Below, piece after piece: positions 1 to 8,175 of a DNA stretch of 64,000 nt; position 1 is the first letter of the stretch; the number at the start of each line of letters is the position of its first letter. The position numbers and the translations under genes are program-made. Below the pieces are notes generated by a model. It worked only from the letters and a program-made list of their open reading frames with translations, did not search any database and was not told the DNA's origin. The stretch is from DATJLY01 sp035532935 (lineage in GTDB: Bacteria; Pseudomonadota; Alphaproteobacteria; ATCC43930; CGMCC-115725): assembly GCA_035532935.1 (NCBI GenBank), contig DATKQE010000039.1, positions 1 to 64,000 of the forward strand. The letters are read 5' to 3'.

Positions 1-967
1 CGACCTCGACGACGTCGACGACGGGGCTGAGGACCGGATGACCCTCGTTGTAGCCACCCACGTAGTAGCCGTCGGCGACCGTGGGCGTCGCGTCGCGCAC
101 GAGCGAGGCCTTCGCCGTGGTACCGCCCATGTCGAACGCGATCACGTCCGGAAAGCCGAGCGTGCGACCGACCTCGGCGGCGGCGATGATCCCGCCCACC
201 GGCCCCGACTCCATCATCGACACGGGTCGCCGCGCCGCCGTCTCGGGCGTCATCACGCCGCCGCTGGACTGCATGATCCACAGCTCGCCCTGGAAGCCGC
301 GATCGCGGAGCCTCCTGTCGAGCGCGTCGACGTAGCCACTGACAACCGGCCCGATGTAGGAGTTCACGACGGTCGTGGACGTCCGCTCGTACTCGCGGTA
401 CTCGCGCAGGATCTCGTGCGAGAGCGAGACGAAGGCCTGGGGAAGCGCGGCGGCGACGATCTCGCCGGCCGCGCGCTCGTGCTCGGGATTGGCATAGGCG
501 TGGAGAAAGCACACGGCGACCGCATCGACGCCCGCTTCCGCAAGCTGCACGCAGGCCTCGCGCACGCTCTCGCGATTGAGCCGCTCGCGCACCTCGCCCG
601 TGGCGTAGAGCCGCTCGTCGATCTCGAGGGTGCGGTGGCGCGGCACCAGCGGTTGGGCGCGATGGAAGAACAGGTTATAGGCCTCGGGGCGATTGCCGCG
701 GCCGATCAGGTAAACGTCGCGCGTGCCGCGGGTGACGAGCAATCCCACCGTCGCGCCCTTGCGCTCGATCAGCGTATTGATGGCGATGGTCGAGCCGTGA
801 ATGAGATGCGCGAGCCCGGCGGGGTCGAGGCCGGTCTTGCGGATGCAGTCGAGCACGCCGACCACGGGATCGTGTGGCGTGGTCAGCGACTTGGCGTGAT
901 GGATGCGACCCGCGCCGTCGTCGAAGGCGATGAGATCGGTGAAGGTTCCGCCGATATCGACTGCCAT
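1..967 (-). CDS. Hydantoinase/oxoprolinase family protein, HyuA type (N-terminal part; runs off the left edge)
   Basis: The visible 322 residues are the N-terminal half of an ATP-dependent hydantoinase A / 5-oxoprolinase subunit, a family that hydrolyses cyclic amides or, in the acetone-carboxylase branch, activates ketones. Near the start it has the nucleotide-binding motif VDIGGTFTDLIAFD, then the family motif STIAINTLIERKG (about residue 60), ESGPVGG and the second phosphate motif AFDMGGTTAK near residue 290. Family members are about 680-700 residues, so the C-terminal half and any HyuB partner lie outside the window. ATG at 967 is used; GTG at 973 is also in frame. It lies 137 bases downstream of the MFS importer on the same strand and is probably the last visible gene of that arm. 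The substrate cannot be told from sequence. Confidence 0.85.
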   Translation of the reverse strand, partial: MAVDIGGTFTDLIAFDDGAGRIHHAKSLTTPHDPVVGVLDCIRKTGLDPAGLAHLIHGSTIAINTLIERKGATVGLLVTRGTRDVYLIGRGNRPEAYNLFFHRAQPLVPRHRTLEIDERLYATGEVRERLNRESVREACVQLAEAGVDAVAVCFLHAYANPEHERAAGEIVAAALPQAFVSLSHEILREYREYERTSTTVVNSYIGPVVSGYVDALDRRLRDRGFQGELWIMQSSGGVMTPETAARRPVSMMESGPVGGIIAAAEVGRTLGFPDVIAFDMGGTTAKASLVRDATPTVADGYYVGGYNEGHPVLSPVVDVVEV

Positions 968-1104
968 GAACACCAAGGGCCGCCCTCCGCACCACGACGA
1001 CAATGGCCCCGACTATGGCGAAACGGCCCTCCGGCGCAATGGCATAATGCGCCTGGCCGCAGCGGCCGGCGGCGATCGCGGCGTCGTGGCGCCGAGGGCG
1101 CCGG

Positions 1105-2460
1105 TCACGCGCCCGATCGGCTCGGCATGGGGACCGCGACCGCCTCCGCCGTCCGGACCTGGAACAGCACGATCGCGACGAGCCCGATCAGCGCCGGAAC
1201 GATATTGGCGAGAACGACCGACGGCACGGCGAAATGCGCGCCGACGAGGAAGCCGCCGACCATCGGGCCGATGACGGCGCCGATACGCCCCACGCCGAGC
1301 GCCCAGCCGATGCCGGTCGCGCGGATCGCCGTCGGGTAATAGGTGGCGGCGATCGTGTTGAGCGACGGCTGCCCGCCATTGATGCTGAAGCCGGTCAGGA
1401 ACATCGCCGGAATGAGAACGGCCGTATCGTGGACCGAGAAGGCGGCGACGGCGATGAAGACCGCGGCCCCGAGATAGCCGAAGGCGAGAACCTTGGGCAG
1501 CGAGCCGATCCGGTCGGCGATCCAGCCCATGAAGAGCCCGCCGACGATGCCGCCGATCGCGTACCAGATGGTGGCAAGAATGGCGACGTGGAGCGGTTGG
1601 CCGACCTGGCGCAGCAGCGTCGGCATCCAGAAGATCATGTAGACGAGGATGAACAGGTTCATGACGAAGGCGACCCACAGCAGCACGGTCGGCACGGCGC
1701 GGCCGTCGGTGAAGAGATGCTTCACCGTGATGCCGTGGATCTGCGGCTCGAGCGTGAACCGGCTGGAAGCCGCGAAGTTTCGGTCCGGCACGATCCTGCG
1801 CATGATCGTCACCACGCGCTCCATCGACTGGCCGGACAGGAGCAGAAAGCGGACCGATTCCGGCAGCCACAGCGCGACCGCGACGATGAACAGCAGCGGC
1901 ACGACGCCGCCGACATAGAACGTCGACTGCCAGCCGAAGGTCGGGATCAGCCAATCGGCCAGCGTGCCGCCGATGATCGATCCGAACGCGAACACCGCGC
2001 CGGTGCTGTTCACCAGCAGCGACCGCATCCGATGCGGCGCGTATTCGAGGACATAGGCCGTGACGTTGGGAAGCGTGCCGCCGAGCCCGAAGCCGGCGAG
2101 CGCGCGCAGGATGACGAGGCTCCCGACCGTATGGCCCATCGGCGTGAGGAGCGAGAAGACGCCGAAGATGACGATCGGCCAGATGATCGTCTGCTTGCGC
2201 CCGATCTTGTCGGCCAGCATGCCGAAGAAGATGGCGCCCAGCGTCAGGCCGAACAGTCCGGCGCTGAAGATGGGACCGAGCGCGGCGTGGCTGAAGTGCA
2301 GATCGCGCGCCATGACCGGCGCGACATAGGCAATTCCCTGGGTGTCGTAGCCGTCGAACAGCGCGGTGAGGAGGCTGAGGCCCAGCACGACGCATTGCGG
2401 CCCGCTGATGCGGGACTGGTCGATGACGGACGTGACGTTGTAGCTTGGCGCCGCACTCAT
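1105..2460 (-). CDS. MFS transporter, aromatic acid:H+ symporter (AAHS) type
   Basis: This 451-residue inner-membrane protein has about twelve hydrophobic spans. The first membrane segment carries the DGYD motif typical of PcaK/BenK/MhpT-type aromatic acid symporters. The loop after span 2 has the MFS motif GMLADKIGRK and an equivalent in the second half reads MGWIADRIGS. Known relatives take up benzoate, 4-hydroxybenzoate or phenylpropanoids with protons. It sits between the LigB-type dioxygenase and HyuA on the same strand, and opposite the ferulate-type genes, so import of a lignin-derived aromatic acid is the most economical role. The substrate is inference. Confidence 0.88.
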   Translation of the reverse strand: MSAAPSYNVTSVIDQSRISGPQCVVLGLSLLTALFDGYDTQGIAYVAPVMARDLHFSHAALGPIFSAGLFGLTLGAIFFGMLADKIGRKQTIIWPIVIFGVFSLLTPMGHTVGSLVILRALAGFGLGGTLPNVTAYVLEYAPHRMRSLLVNSTGAVFAFGSIIGGTLADWLIPTFGWQSTFYVGGVVPLLFIVAVALWLPESVRFLLLSGQSMERVVTIMRRIVPDRNFAASSRFTLEPQIHGITVKHLFTDGRAVPTVLLWVAFVMNLFILVYMIFWMPTLLRQVGQPLHVAILATIWYAIGGIVGGLFMGWIADRIGSLPKVLAFGYLGAAVFIAVAAFSVHDTAVLIPAMFLTGFSINGGQPSLNTIAATYYPTAIRATGIGWALGVGRIGAVIGPMVGGFLVGAHFAVPSVVLANIVPALIGLVAIVLFQVRTAEAVAVPMPSRSGA

Positions 2461-2617
2461 GGCGAAGTCTCTCCCAGTTCGCGTTTTCTTGTCGGCCGGC
2501 CGGCGAGCGCGGCCCGGTTCGGACGGTCATTCCCCGCCGCTCGTCAGCATTCCACTTTCGCCGCCGCGGGGCAAGGCGGCGGCGCCGGTTCAGTGGCTCA
2601 CATCGTGCGTGACGCGT

Positions 2618-3628
2618 TCAGGCCCAATAGGCGAACGCCATCGCCGTTCCCGTCCCCGCCTCGGAGCGATAGCAGGGAACATAGTCGAGCACGGTCATCG
2701 TCAACCCCAGCTCCGTCGCCGCGGCCGCGAGCGGCAGCCAGTTCTTGATCTCGCCGGTGCCGGGGGAAAGGAACATCTCCTCGGGGATGCGCTCGAGCGC
2801 GGCCATGTCCCGGCGCGCCATGGCGTCGAGCACCATGCGGTCGAAATCCTCGTCGATGGCGAAGTGGGTGAGCCCGCCCGAGCCGATGAGCGCCACCCTG
2901 GCATCGCCCGGGAACGAGCGCACCGCGCGCGCGACGGCGCGGCCGAATTCCATCACGCGCCGCACCGTGGGCCGGTTCGGCGCGCAATAGCTGTTGATGA
3001 AAAGCGGCACGTTCGCCATCACCCGATCGCGCATGAGGCGGCGATAGACGAAGCCGAACGCATGCGGGATGGTGCGGCTGCCGCGCGGCCCGGTGGGGAT
3101 GCGATTCATCTGGGCGACGTCGAAATCCGCCGTCATCAATTCGCTGATCAGGTGGCGGCCGAGCGTGGGCAAGCCGGGATAGCGCGCGCCGCCGCGCGGA
3201 CAATACCCCTCCTCGGCCTCGGCGACGCCGGGCGGCAGCTTGGCCCTGAGTTCCGGCGTCTTGGGGATGTTCTCGATCTCCTCGCCACGATAGACCGCAA
3301 ACGCGGGGATGTTCTCGTTGGTGAAGATCTCGTCCTGGTCGTTGCCGAAGATCACCGCGGCGTCGGGCCGCGCGGCCTCGAGGCGGTCGGCCAGCACGGC
3401 GAGCATCTCCTGACAATGCGCGTGGCGGCGGTGCCACATCGATGGGTCGATCTCCGCCGCCCAGTCACGCCCGGCGCGGAGCGCGACCAGCTCGTCGAAA
3501 CTGTATTGCGTGCCGCGGAAATAGTGCCGGTTGCTCCGGTCGGCGATGACCCGCAGCGGCCAGTCGCGCGGCTCGGTGACGAGCTGGGGACCGTGCGAGC
3601 TGCCGACGGCGATAACGGGCTGTGCCAC
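2618..3628 (-). CDS. Extradiol ring-cleavage dioxygenase, class III (LigB-type catalytic subunit)
   Basis: The 336-residue protein belongs to the class III (LigB/MhpB) extradiol dioxygenases, which use non-haem iron(II) to open catecholic rings. It begins PVIAVGSSHGPQL, placing His12 where LigB-family enzymes have their first iron ligand. A second His cluster (WHRRHAHCQE, residues 65-74) and the segment VALIGSGGLTHFAIDEDFD, with a conserved His, are also visible. The GTG at 3628 is chosen because GGAGG precedes it by six bases; longer forms reach into the divergent promoter region. No small LigA-type subunit gene is adjacent. It is the first gene of the leftward arm and faces the Rieske oxygenase across about 145 bases, suggesting shared control. 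The exact ring substrate is unknown. Confidence 0.82.
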   Translation of the reverse strand: MAQPVIAVGSSHGPQLVTEPRDWPLRVIADRSNRHYFRGTQYSFDELVALRAGRDWAAEIDPSMWHRRHAHCQEMLAVLADRLEAARPDAAVIFGNDQDEIFTNENIPAFAVYRGEEIENIPKTPELRAKLPPGVAEAEEGYCPRGGARYPGLPTLGRHLISELMTADFDVAQMNRIPTGPRGSRTIPHAFGFVYRRLMRDRVMANVPLFINSYCAPNRPTVRRVMEFGRAVARAVRSFPGDARVALIGSGGLTHFAIDEDFDRMVLDAMARRDMAALERIPEEMFLSPGTGEIKNWLPLAAAATELGLTMTVLDYVPCYRSEAGTGTAMAFAYWA

Positions 3629-3773
3629 GGTGCCTCCAAGGCGTTGCCGGCCGGGTCGGACGATCGTGCGATCCGGGCCCGGAGGTGTCAAGGCGGCGGA
3701 ACGCCGCTCGCTTCCGGCACCGTGATTGCTGTTATAATCGCGCCGGCACGGGATGATCGGGGACGGAAAGCGC

Positions 3774-5105
3774 ATGGCCGACGACACGACACCACGCCAC
3801 CGCTGGGACGAACTGACCAAGACCGGCGCCGGAACGCCGATGGGCGCGCTGCTGCGGCGCTACTGGTGGCCCATCGCCGGCGCGAGCGAACTCGATGCCG
3901 CCGCCATCAAGCCGGTGCGGCTCCTCGGCGAGGATCTCGTCCTCTACAAGGATCTCGGCGGCCGCTATGGGCTCATCGACCGCCAGTGCCGGCATCGCCG
4001 CGCCGATCTCACTTACGGCTATGTCGAGGATTGCGGGCTGCGCTGCAATTATCACGGCTGGCTCTACGACGCGACCGGACGCTGCATCGAGCAGCCATAC
4101 GAGGACACCGCGCATCCCGACGCGCGGCTCAAGGACGAATGCCGGATCAAGGCCTATCCGGTCGCGGCGCTGGGCGGCCTGCTGTGGGCCTATCTCGGGC
4201 CGCAGCCGGCGCCGCTCGTCCCCAACTGGGAATTCTTCACCTGGCCCAACGGGTTCCGCCAGATCGTCACGGCCGAGCTCCCGTGCAACTGGTTCCAGTG
4301 CCAGGAGAACTCGATCGACCCGGTGCATTTCGAATGGACCCATTCGAACTGGAGCCTGCGCCTCAAGGGCAAGACCGGCCCCTATTCGCCGGCGCATCTC
4401 AAGGTCGATTTCTCCGAGTTCGACTACGGCTTCCAGTACAAGCGCATCCGCACCGATACCGACGAGCGCGACCGGCTGTGGACGATCGGCCGTGTCTGCC
4501 TCTGGCCCAACGGGCTCTTCACCGGCAACCACGTCGAGTTCCGGGTGCCGATCGACGACGAGAACACGCTGAGCGTCACCTGGCATTTCGGCCGCGTGCC
4601 GAAGGAGCGCGAGCCCTATGTCCAGGACAAGATCCCGACCTGGAAGGGGCCGATCGCCGACCCCGCCACCGGGCGCTGGATCACGAGCCACACCATGAAC
4701 CAGGACTTCGTCACCTGGGTCGGCCAGGGACGGATCGCCGACCGCGCGCAGGAGCATCTGGGCGCGAGCGACCGCGGCATCGTCATGGTCCGGCGCCGCT
4801 TCCTGAACGACATCGAGGCCGTGGCCGCGGGCAAGGACCCCAAGGCCGTCATCCGCGATCCCGCGGTCAATGCGCGCATCGACCTGCCGGTCGCCGAGCG
4901 CCGCTCGCTGGTCGACGGCATGAGCCGCGCCGACATGCTGCGCGACCCCTATACGCGCCGCGCCTTGCAGGGCTACGTCTTCCAGACCGGCCAGCCGCCG
5001 GAAGTCCGCGACGCGTTCCTGGCGGCGATGGGCATCAATGCCGCCGAGATCGAGGCCGAGGAGATCGCGTTCGACGCGCTCGCACCGGGCATCCGATCGG
5101 GGTGA
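3774..5105 (+). CDS. Rieske non-haem iron aromatic oxygenase, alpha subunit (phthalate dioxygenase/LigX type)
   Basis: The protein has about 443 residues. The Rieske [2Fe-2S] motif is complete: C72-x-H74 followed by C91-x2-H94 (RCNYHGW). The mononuclear iron site D182-x2-H185-x4-H190 lies in SIDPVHFEWTH. The N-terminus (GTPMGALLRRYWWPI) is typical of the single-component-oxygenase branch that contains phthalate 4,5-dioxygenase and the O-demethylase LigX, so ring hydroxylation and O-demethylation are both possible. No reductase or ferredoxin gene is visible nearby, so electrons must come from elsewhere. ATG at 3774 follows a purine-rich stretch; ATG at 3753 is in frame but poorly preceded. It is the first gene of the rightward arm, followed 120 bases later by the hydratase-lyase. 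Confidence 0.9.
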   Translation: MADDTTPRHRWDELTKTGAGTPMGALLRRYWWPIAGASELDAAAIKPVRLLGEDLVLYKDLGGRYGLIDRQCRHRRADLTYGYVEDCGLRCNYHGWLYDATGRCIEQPYEDTAHPDARLKDECRIKAYPVAALGGLLWAYLGPQPAPLVPNWEFFTWPNGFRQIVTAELPCNWFQCQENSIDPVHFEWTHSNWSLRLKGKTGPYSPAHLKVDFSEFDYGFQYKRIRTDTDERDRLWTIGRVCLWPNGLFTGNHVEFRVPIDDENTLSVTWHFGRVPKEREPYVQDKIPTWKGPIADPATGRWITSHTMNQDFVTWVGQGRIADRAQEHLGASDRGIVMVRRRFLNDIEAVAAGKDPKAVIRDPAVNARIDLPVAERRSLVDGMSRADMLRDPYTRRALQGYVFQTGQPPEVRDAFLAAMGINAAEIEAEEIAFDALAPGIRSG

Positions 5106-5225
5106 CGTGACGCGCTCGCCGCCCCGGCGGGCTCGAGGCACGCCGCGCGCAAGCGCTGCCGCCGCGGCGCGGGGCCGGTGCCGGCCGCCCTTGCCCTTCA
5201 TCCGCTCAGCCAAGAGGAGGAACCT

Positions 5226-6071
5226 ATGTCCGAAGCGACGACTGCGGTGCCGTGGGGCAGGAATGTCCTGGTCGAGTTCGAGGACAAGATCGCCTGGGTC
5301 ACGCTCAACCGGCCGGAAAAGCGCAATGCCATGAATCCGCCGCTCAACGACGAGATGCTGGCGACGCTCGATGCGCTCGAGATCGACGACCGCTGCGGCG
5401 TCCTGGTGCTGACCGGCGCCGGTGAATCGTTCTCGGCCGGGATGGATCTGCGCGAGTATTTCCGCGCCCTCGACGGCCTGCCCTATGAGCAGCAATTGCA
5501 CGGCAGGCGCTCGGCCTGGCAATGGCAGTGGAAGCACCTCATGACCTATTGCAAGCCGACCATCGCCATGGTCAACGGCTGGTGCTTCGGCGGCGCGTTC
5601 ACGCCGCTCGTCGCCTGCGACCTCGCGATCGCCGCCGAGGAGGCGGTGTTCGGCATTTCCGAGATCAACTGGGGCATCATCCCCGGCGGCAATGTCACGC
5701 GCTCGGTGGTGGCGACGATGAACTTGCGCGATGCGATGTACTACGTCATGACCGGCGAGACCTTCGACGGGCGCAAGGCGGCGCAGATGGGACTCGTCAA
5801 CGAGGCGGTGCCGCGCGCGCGCATGCGCGAGCGCACGCGCGAGCTGGCGAAGACGCTCTTGGGCAAGAACCCGGCGGTGCTGCGCGCGGCGAAACAGGCG
5901 GTGCGGGCGGTCCAGGGCATGGCCTGGGAAGCGTCCGACGAATACCTGATGGCCAAGGGCCACCAGGCGCGGTTCCTCGACCCCGACCAGGGACGCAGCA
6001 AGGGCATGCAGCAATTCCTCGACGACAAGTCGTTCCGGCCCGGGCTCTCGCCCTACCGCCGTGGCGAGTGA
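5226..6071 (+). CDS. ferB: p-Hydroxycinnamoyl-CoA (feruloyl-CoA) hydratase/lyase, crotonase family
   Basis: Its 281 residues match the hydroxycinnamoyl-CoA hydratase-lyase group, which hydrates feruloyl- or coumaroyl-CoA and splits it into the aromatic aldehyde and acetyl-CoA. Diagnostic stretches are VTLNRPEKRNAMNP, LTGAGESFSAGMDLREYF, AMVNGWCFGGAF and SEINWGI. Glu146 takes the place of the catalytic glutamate (Glu143 in the Pseudomonas enzyme). The position of the active-site Ser123 in that enzyme is Thr126 here. The start at 5226 has a strong AAGAGGAGGA ribosome site. The last codons overlap the GTG of the CoA-ligase gene by 11 bases, so the two are translationally coupled. The symbol follows the ferB-ferA order of Sphingobium SYK-6; substrate range is untested. 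Confidence 0.88.
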   Translation: MSEATTAVPWGRNVLVEFEDKIAWVTLNRPEKRNAMNPPLNDEMLATLDALEIDDRCGVLVLTGAGESFSAGMDLREYFRALDGLPYEQQLHGRRSAWQWQWKHLMTYCKPTIAMVNGWCFGGAFTPLVACDLAIAAEEAVFGISEINWGIIPGGNVTRSVVATMNLRDAMYYVMTGETFDGRKAAQMGLVNEAVPRARMRERTRELAKTLLGKNPAVLRAAKQAVRAVQGMAWEASDEYLMAKGHQARFLDPDQGRSKGMQQFLDDKSFRPGLSPYRRGE

Positions 6072-8166
6072 GCCGCAGCCGCCGATGGATCTGGCGCGGC
6101 TGATCCGGCCGCGCTCGATCGCGATCGTCGGCATTGCGCCGGACCCGGCCTCGCCCGGTTTCGCCATTCTCGGCAATCTCGAGCGATTCGCCTATGACGG
6201 CGAGATCCTGCTCGTGAGCCGCAACCGCAGCGAGGTGGCGGGACGGCCCTGCGTGGCCGCGATCGACCGCCTGCCGCGCGGTGTCGACGTCGCCCTCCTC
6301 ATGCTGCCGCGCGCGGCGATCGAGGATGCGGTCGCGGCCTGCGCCGCCAACGGCGTCGGCGCGGTCATCGTCTTCGCCGCGGGCTTCGGCGAGGCCGGCG
6401 GCGAATGGGCAGCGGCGCAGGACCGCATCGCCCGGACCGCGCGCGCTTCCGGCATGGCGCTGTGCGGCCCCAACTGCCTCGGCCTCGTCAATTTCGTCGA
6501 TCGCGTGCCGCTGACCTTCTCGCAGCAGCAGCGGCCGTCGCTCGCGCCGGGACCGGCCATCGCCGTCATCGCGCAGAGCGGCGGGCTCGCCACCATCCTG
6601 CGCAACGCGCTCCAGGCCCGCGATCTCCCCGTCGCCTATACCGTCTCGACCGGCAATGAGGCAGTGCTCGGGGTCGAGGATTATATCGAGTTCCTGCTCG
6701 ACGATGCGCGCGCCCGCGTCTTCACCGCCTTTGCCGAGCAGATCCGCCACCCGGCGCGGTTTCTCGACATCGCCCGGCGGGCGCGCGAACGCGGCAAGGC
6801 AATCGCGCTCCTGCACCCCGGGCGCAGCGCCGCGGCGCGCGAATCCGCGCACTCCCACACCGGCGCGCTTGCCGGCGACCATGCGGTGATGACGACCATC
6901 GCCATGCATCACGGCGTCGTCATGGTCGAGAGCATGGACGAACTCATCGACACCTCGGAACTGCTGGTGCGGTTTCCCAAGCCGCCGACCTCGGGCCTCG
7001 CCGTCCTCACCGATTCCGGCGCCTTCAAGGGGATGACGCTCGATTTCTGCGACGCCGCCGGGATCGACGTGCCGCCACTGTCGCCGGCGACGGCGGAAAC
7101 GCTGCGGCGCGCGCTGCCCGAATTCGTCGCGCCCGGCAACCCGCTCGACATCACCGCCCAGGCGATCCACCATCCCGAGCTTTACGAGCGCACGATCACG
7201 CCGCTACTGCACGACCCCGCCTATGGCAGCCTGCTCTTGGGCGTGATCCTCACCGGCAGCAGCGAAACCGCCCTCAACAAGGCACGCGCCATCCTGCGCC
7301 CCGTGCTCAAGGCGGAGAAGCCGGTGATCCTCGGCCTGCTCGGCGACGAGGTCGAGGTGCCGCGGCCGGTCATCGACGAGGCGCATGGCGCCGGCATCGC
7401 GTTCTTCCGCTCGCCCGAGCGCGGCCTGCGCGCGCTCGCCCGCCTCACCGCCCATGGCCGCGCGCTGGCACGGGCGCGGGTCCCGGCCCCGCTGGCGGCG
7501 GACGACCGGCTGCCCCCAGGCGTCATGCCCGAGCATCTGAGCAAGACCCATCTCGCCGCCTGCGGCATCCCGGTGCCGAAAGGGATGCTCGCGCGCGACC
7601 TCGCCGAGGCGCAGGCGATCGCGGCCGAACTCGGCTATCCCGTCGCGCTCAAGCTGCAATCGCGCCATCTGCCGCACAAGAGCGACATCGGCGGCGTCGC
7701 GCTCAATGTTACGAAGGCGCGCATGGCGGCGACGTGGCGCCGGCTCGAGAAGGCGGCGCGCACGCAGGTAAAGGACGGCATCGACGGCATCCTGGTCGAG
7801 GCGATGGCGAAGCCCGGCCTCGAGATGATCGTCGGCGCGCGCCGCGATCCGGGATGGGGTCCGGTCGTGCTGGTCGGGCTGGGCGGCATCTGGGCCGAGG
7901 CCCTGGCCGATATCCGGCTCGTGCCGCCCGATCTCGACCCGCGCGAGATCGCGGCCGAACTGAGAAGGCTCAATGGCGCGAAACTGTTCACGGCACTGCG
8001 CGGCCGGCCCGCCCGCGACGTGACGGCGCTGGCGCGGATCGCCGCGCAAGTGGGCGCGCTGATGCAATCGCGGCCGGAGATTGTCGAGATCGACCTCAAT
8101 CCCGTCGTCGTTCACGCCGAAGGCGAAGGCGCGGTCGCGCTCGATGCGCTCATCGTCGTCGGCTGA
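6061..8166 (+). CDS. ferA: NDP-forming acyl-CoA synthetase, probable feruloyl-CoA synthetase (FerA-like)
   Basis: The 701-residue protein has the fused alpha-beta layout of ADP-forming acyl-CoA synthetases: CoA-binding Rossmann domain (residues 10-140, SIAIVGIAPDPASPGF), succinyl-CoA-ligase-like flavodoxin domains (150-460), and a C-terminal ATP-grasp domain (485-695, with ALKLQSRHLPHKSDIGGV). The phospho-carrier His is probably H266 in SHTGALAGDH. SYK-6 FerA, a ferulate-activating enzyme, belongs to this unusual ADP-forming class and also follows ferB, so activation of ferulate or coumarate is likely. GTG at 6061 overlaps the upstream stop; ATG at 6085 is an alternative. The gene ends 9 bases before a convergent CoA-transferase gene. 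Confidence 0.82.
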   Translation: MASEPQPPMDLARLIRPRSIAIVGIAPDPASPGFAILGNLERFAYDGEILLVSRNRSEVAGRPCVAAIDRLPRGVDVALLMLPRAAIEDAVAACAANGVGAVIVFAAGFGEAGGEWAAAQDRIARTARASGMALCGPNCLGLVNFVDRVPLTFSQQQRPSLAPGPAIAVIAQSGGLATILRNALQARDLPVAYTVSTGNEAVLGVEDYIEFLLDDARARVFTAFAEQIRHPARFLDIARRARERGKAIALLHPGRSAAARESAHSHTGALAGDHAVMTTIAMHHGVVMVESMDELIDTSELLVRFPKPPTSGLAVLTDSGAFKGMTLDFCDAAGIDVPPLSPATAETLRRALPEFVAPGNPLDITAQAIHHPELYERTITPLLHDPAYGSLLLGVILTGSSETALNKARAILRPVLKAEKPVILGLLGDEVEVPRPVIDEAHGAGIAFFRSPERGLRALARLTAHGRALARARVPAPLAADDRLPPGVMPEHLSKTHLAACGIPVPKGMLARDLAEAQAIAAELGYPVALKLQSRHLPHKSDIGGVALNVTKARMAATWRRLEKAARTQVKDGIDGILVEAMAKPGLEMIVGARRDPGWGPVVLVGLGGIWAEALADIRLVPPDLDPREIAAELRRLNGAKLFTALRGRPARDVTALARIAAQVGALMQSRPEIVEIDLNPVVVHAEGEGAVALDALIVVG

Positions 8167-8175
8167 CGCGCGAAC

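Noticed and set aside
38..1339. A 433-codon plus-strand frame over the HyuA and MFS genes
   Set aside because: It is Arg/His/Asp-rich antisense sequence without family motifs; the minus-strand frames carry clear HyuA and MFS signatures.
1013..2530. Second long minus-strand frame over the MFS transporter
   Set aside because: It is arginine-rich in a GC-rich genome with no membrane spans, while the other minus frame has twelve spans and family motifs.
3732..6176. An 814-codon minus-strand frame over the Rieske and hydratase genes
   Set aside because: Low-complexity antisense frame; both plus-strand genes have complete catalytic motifs.
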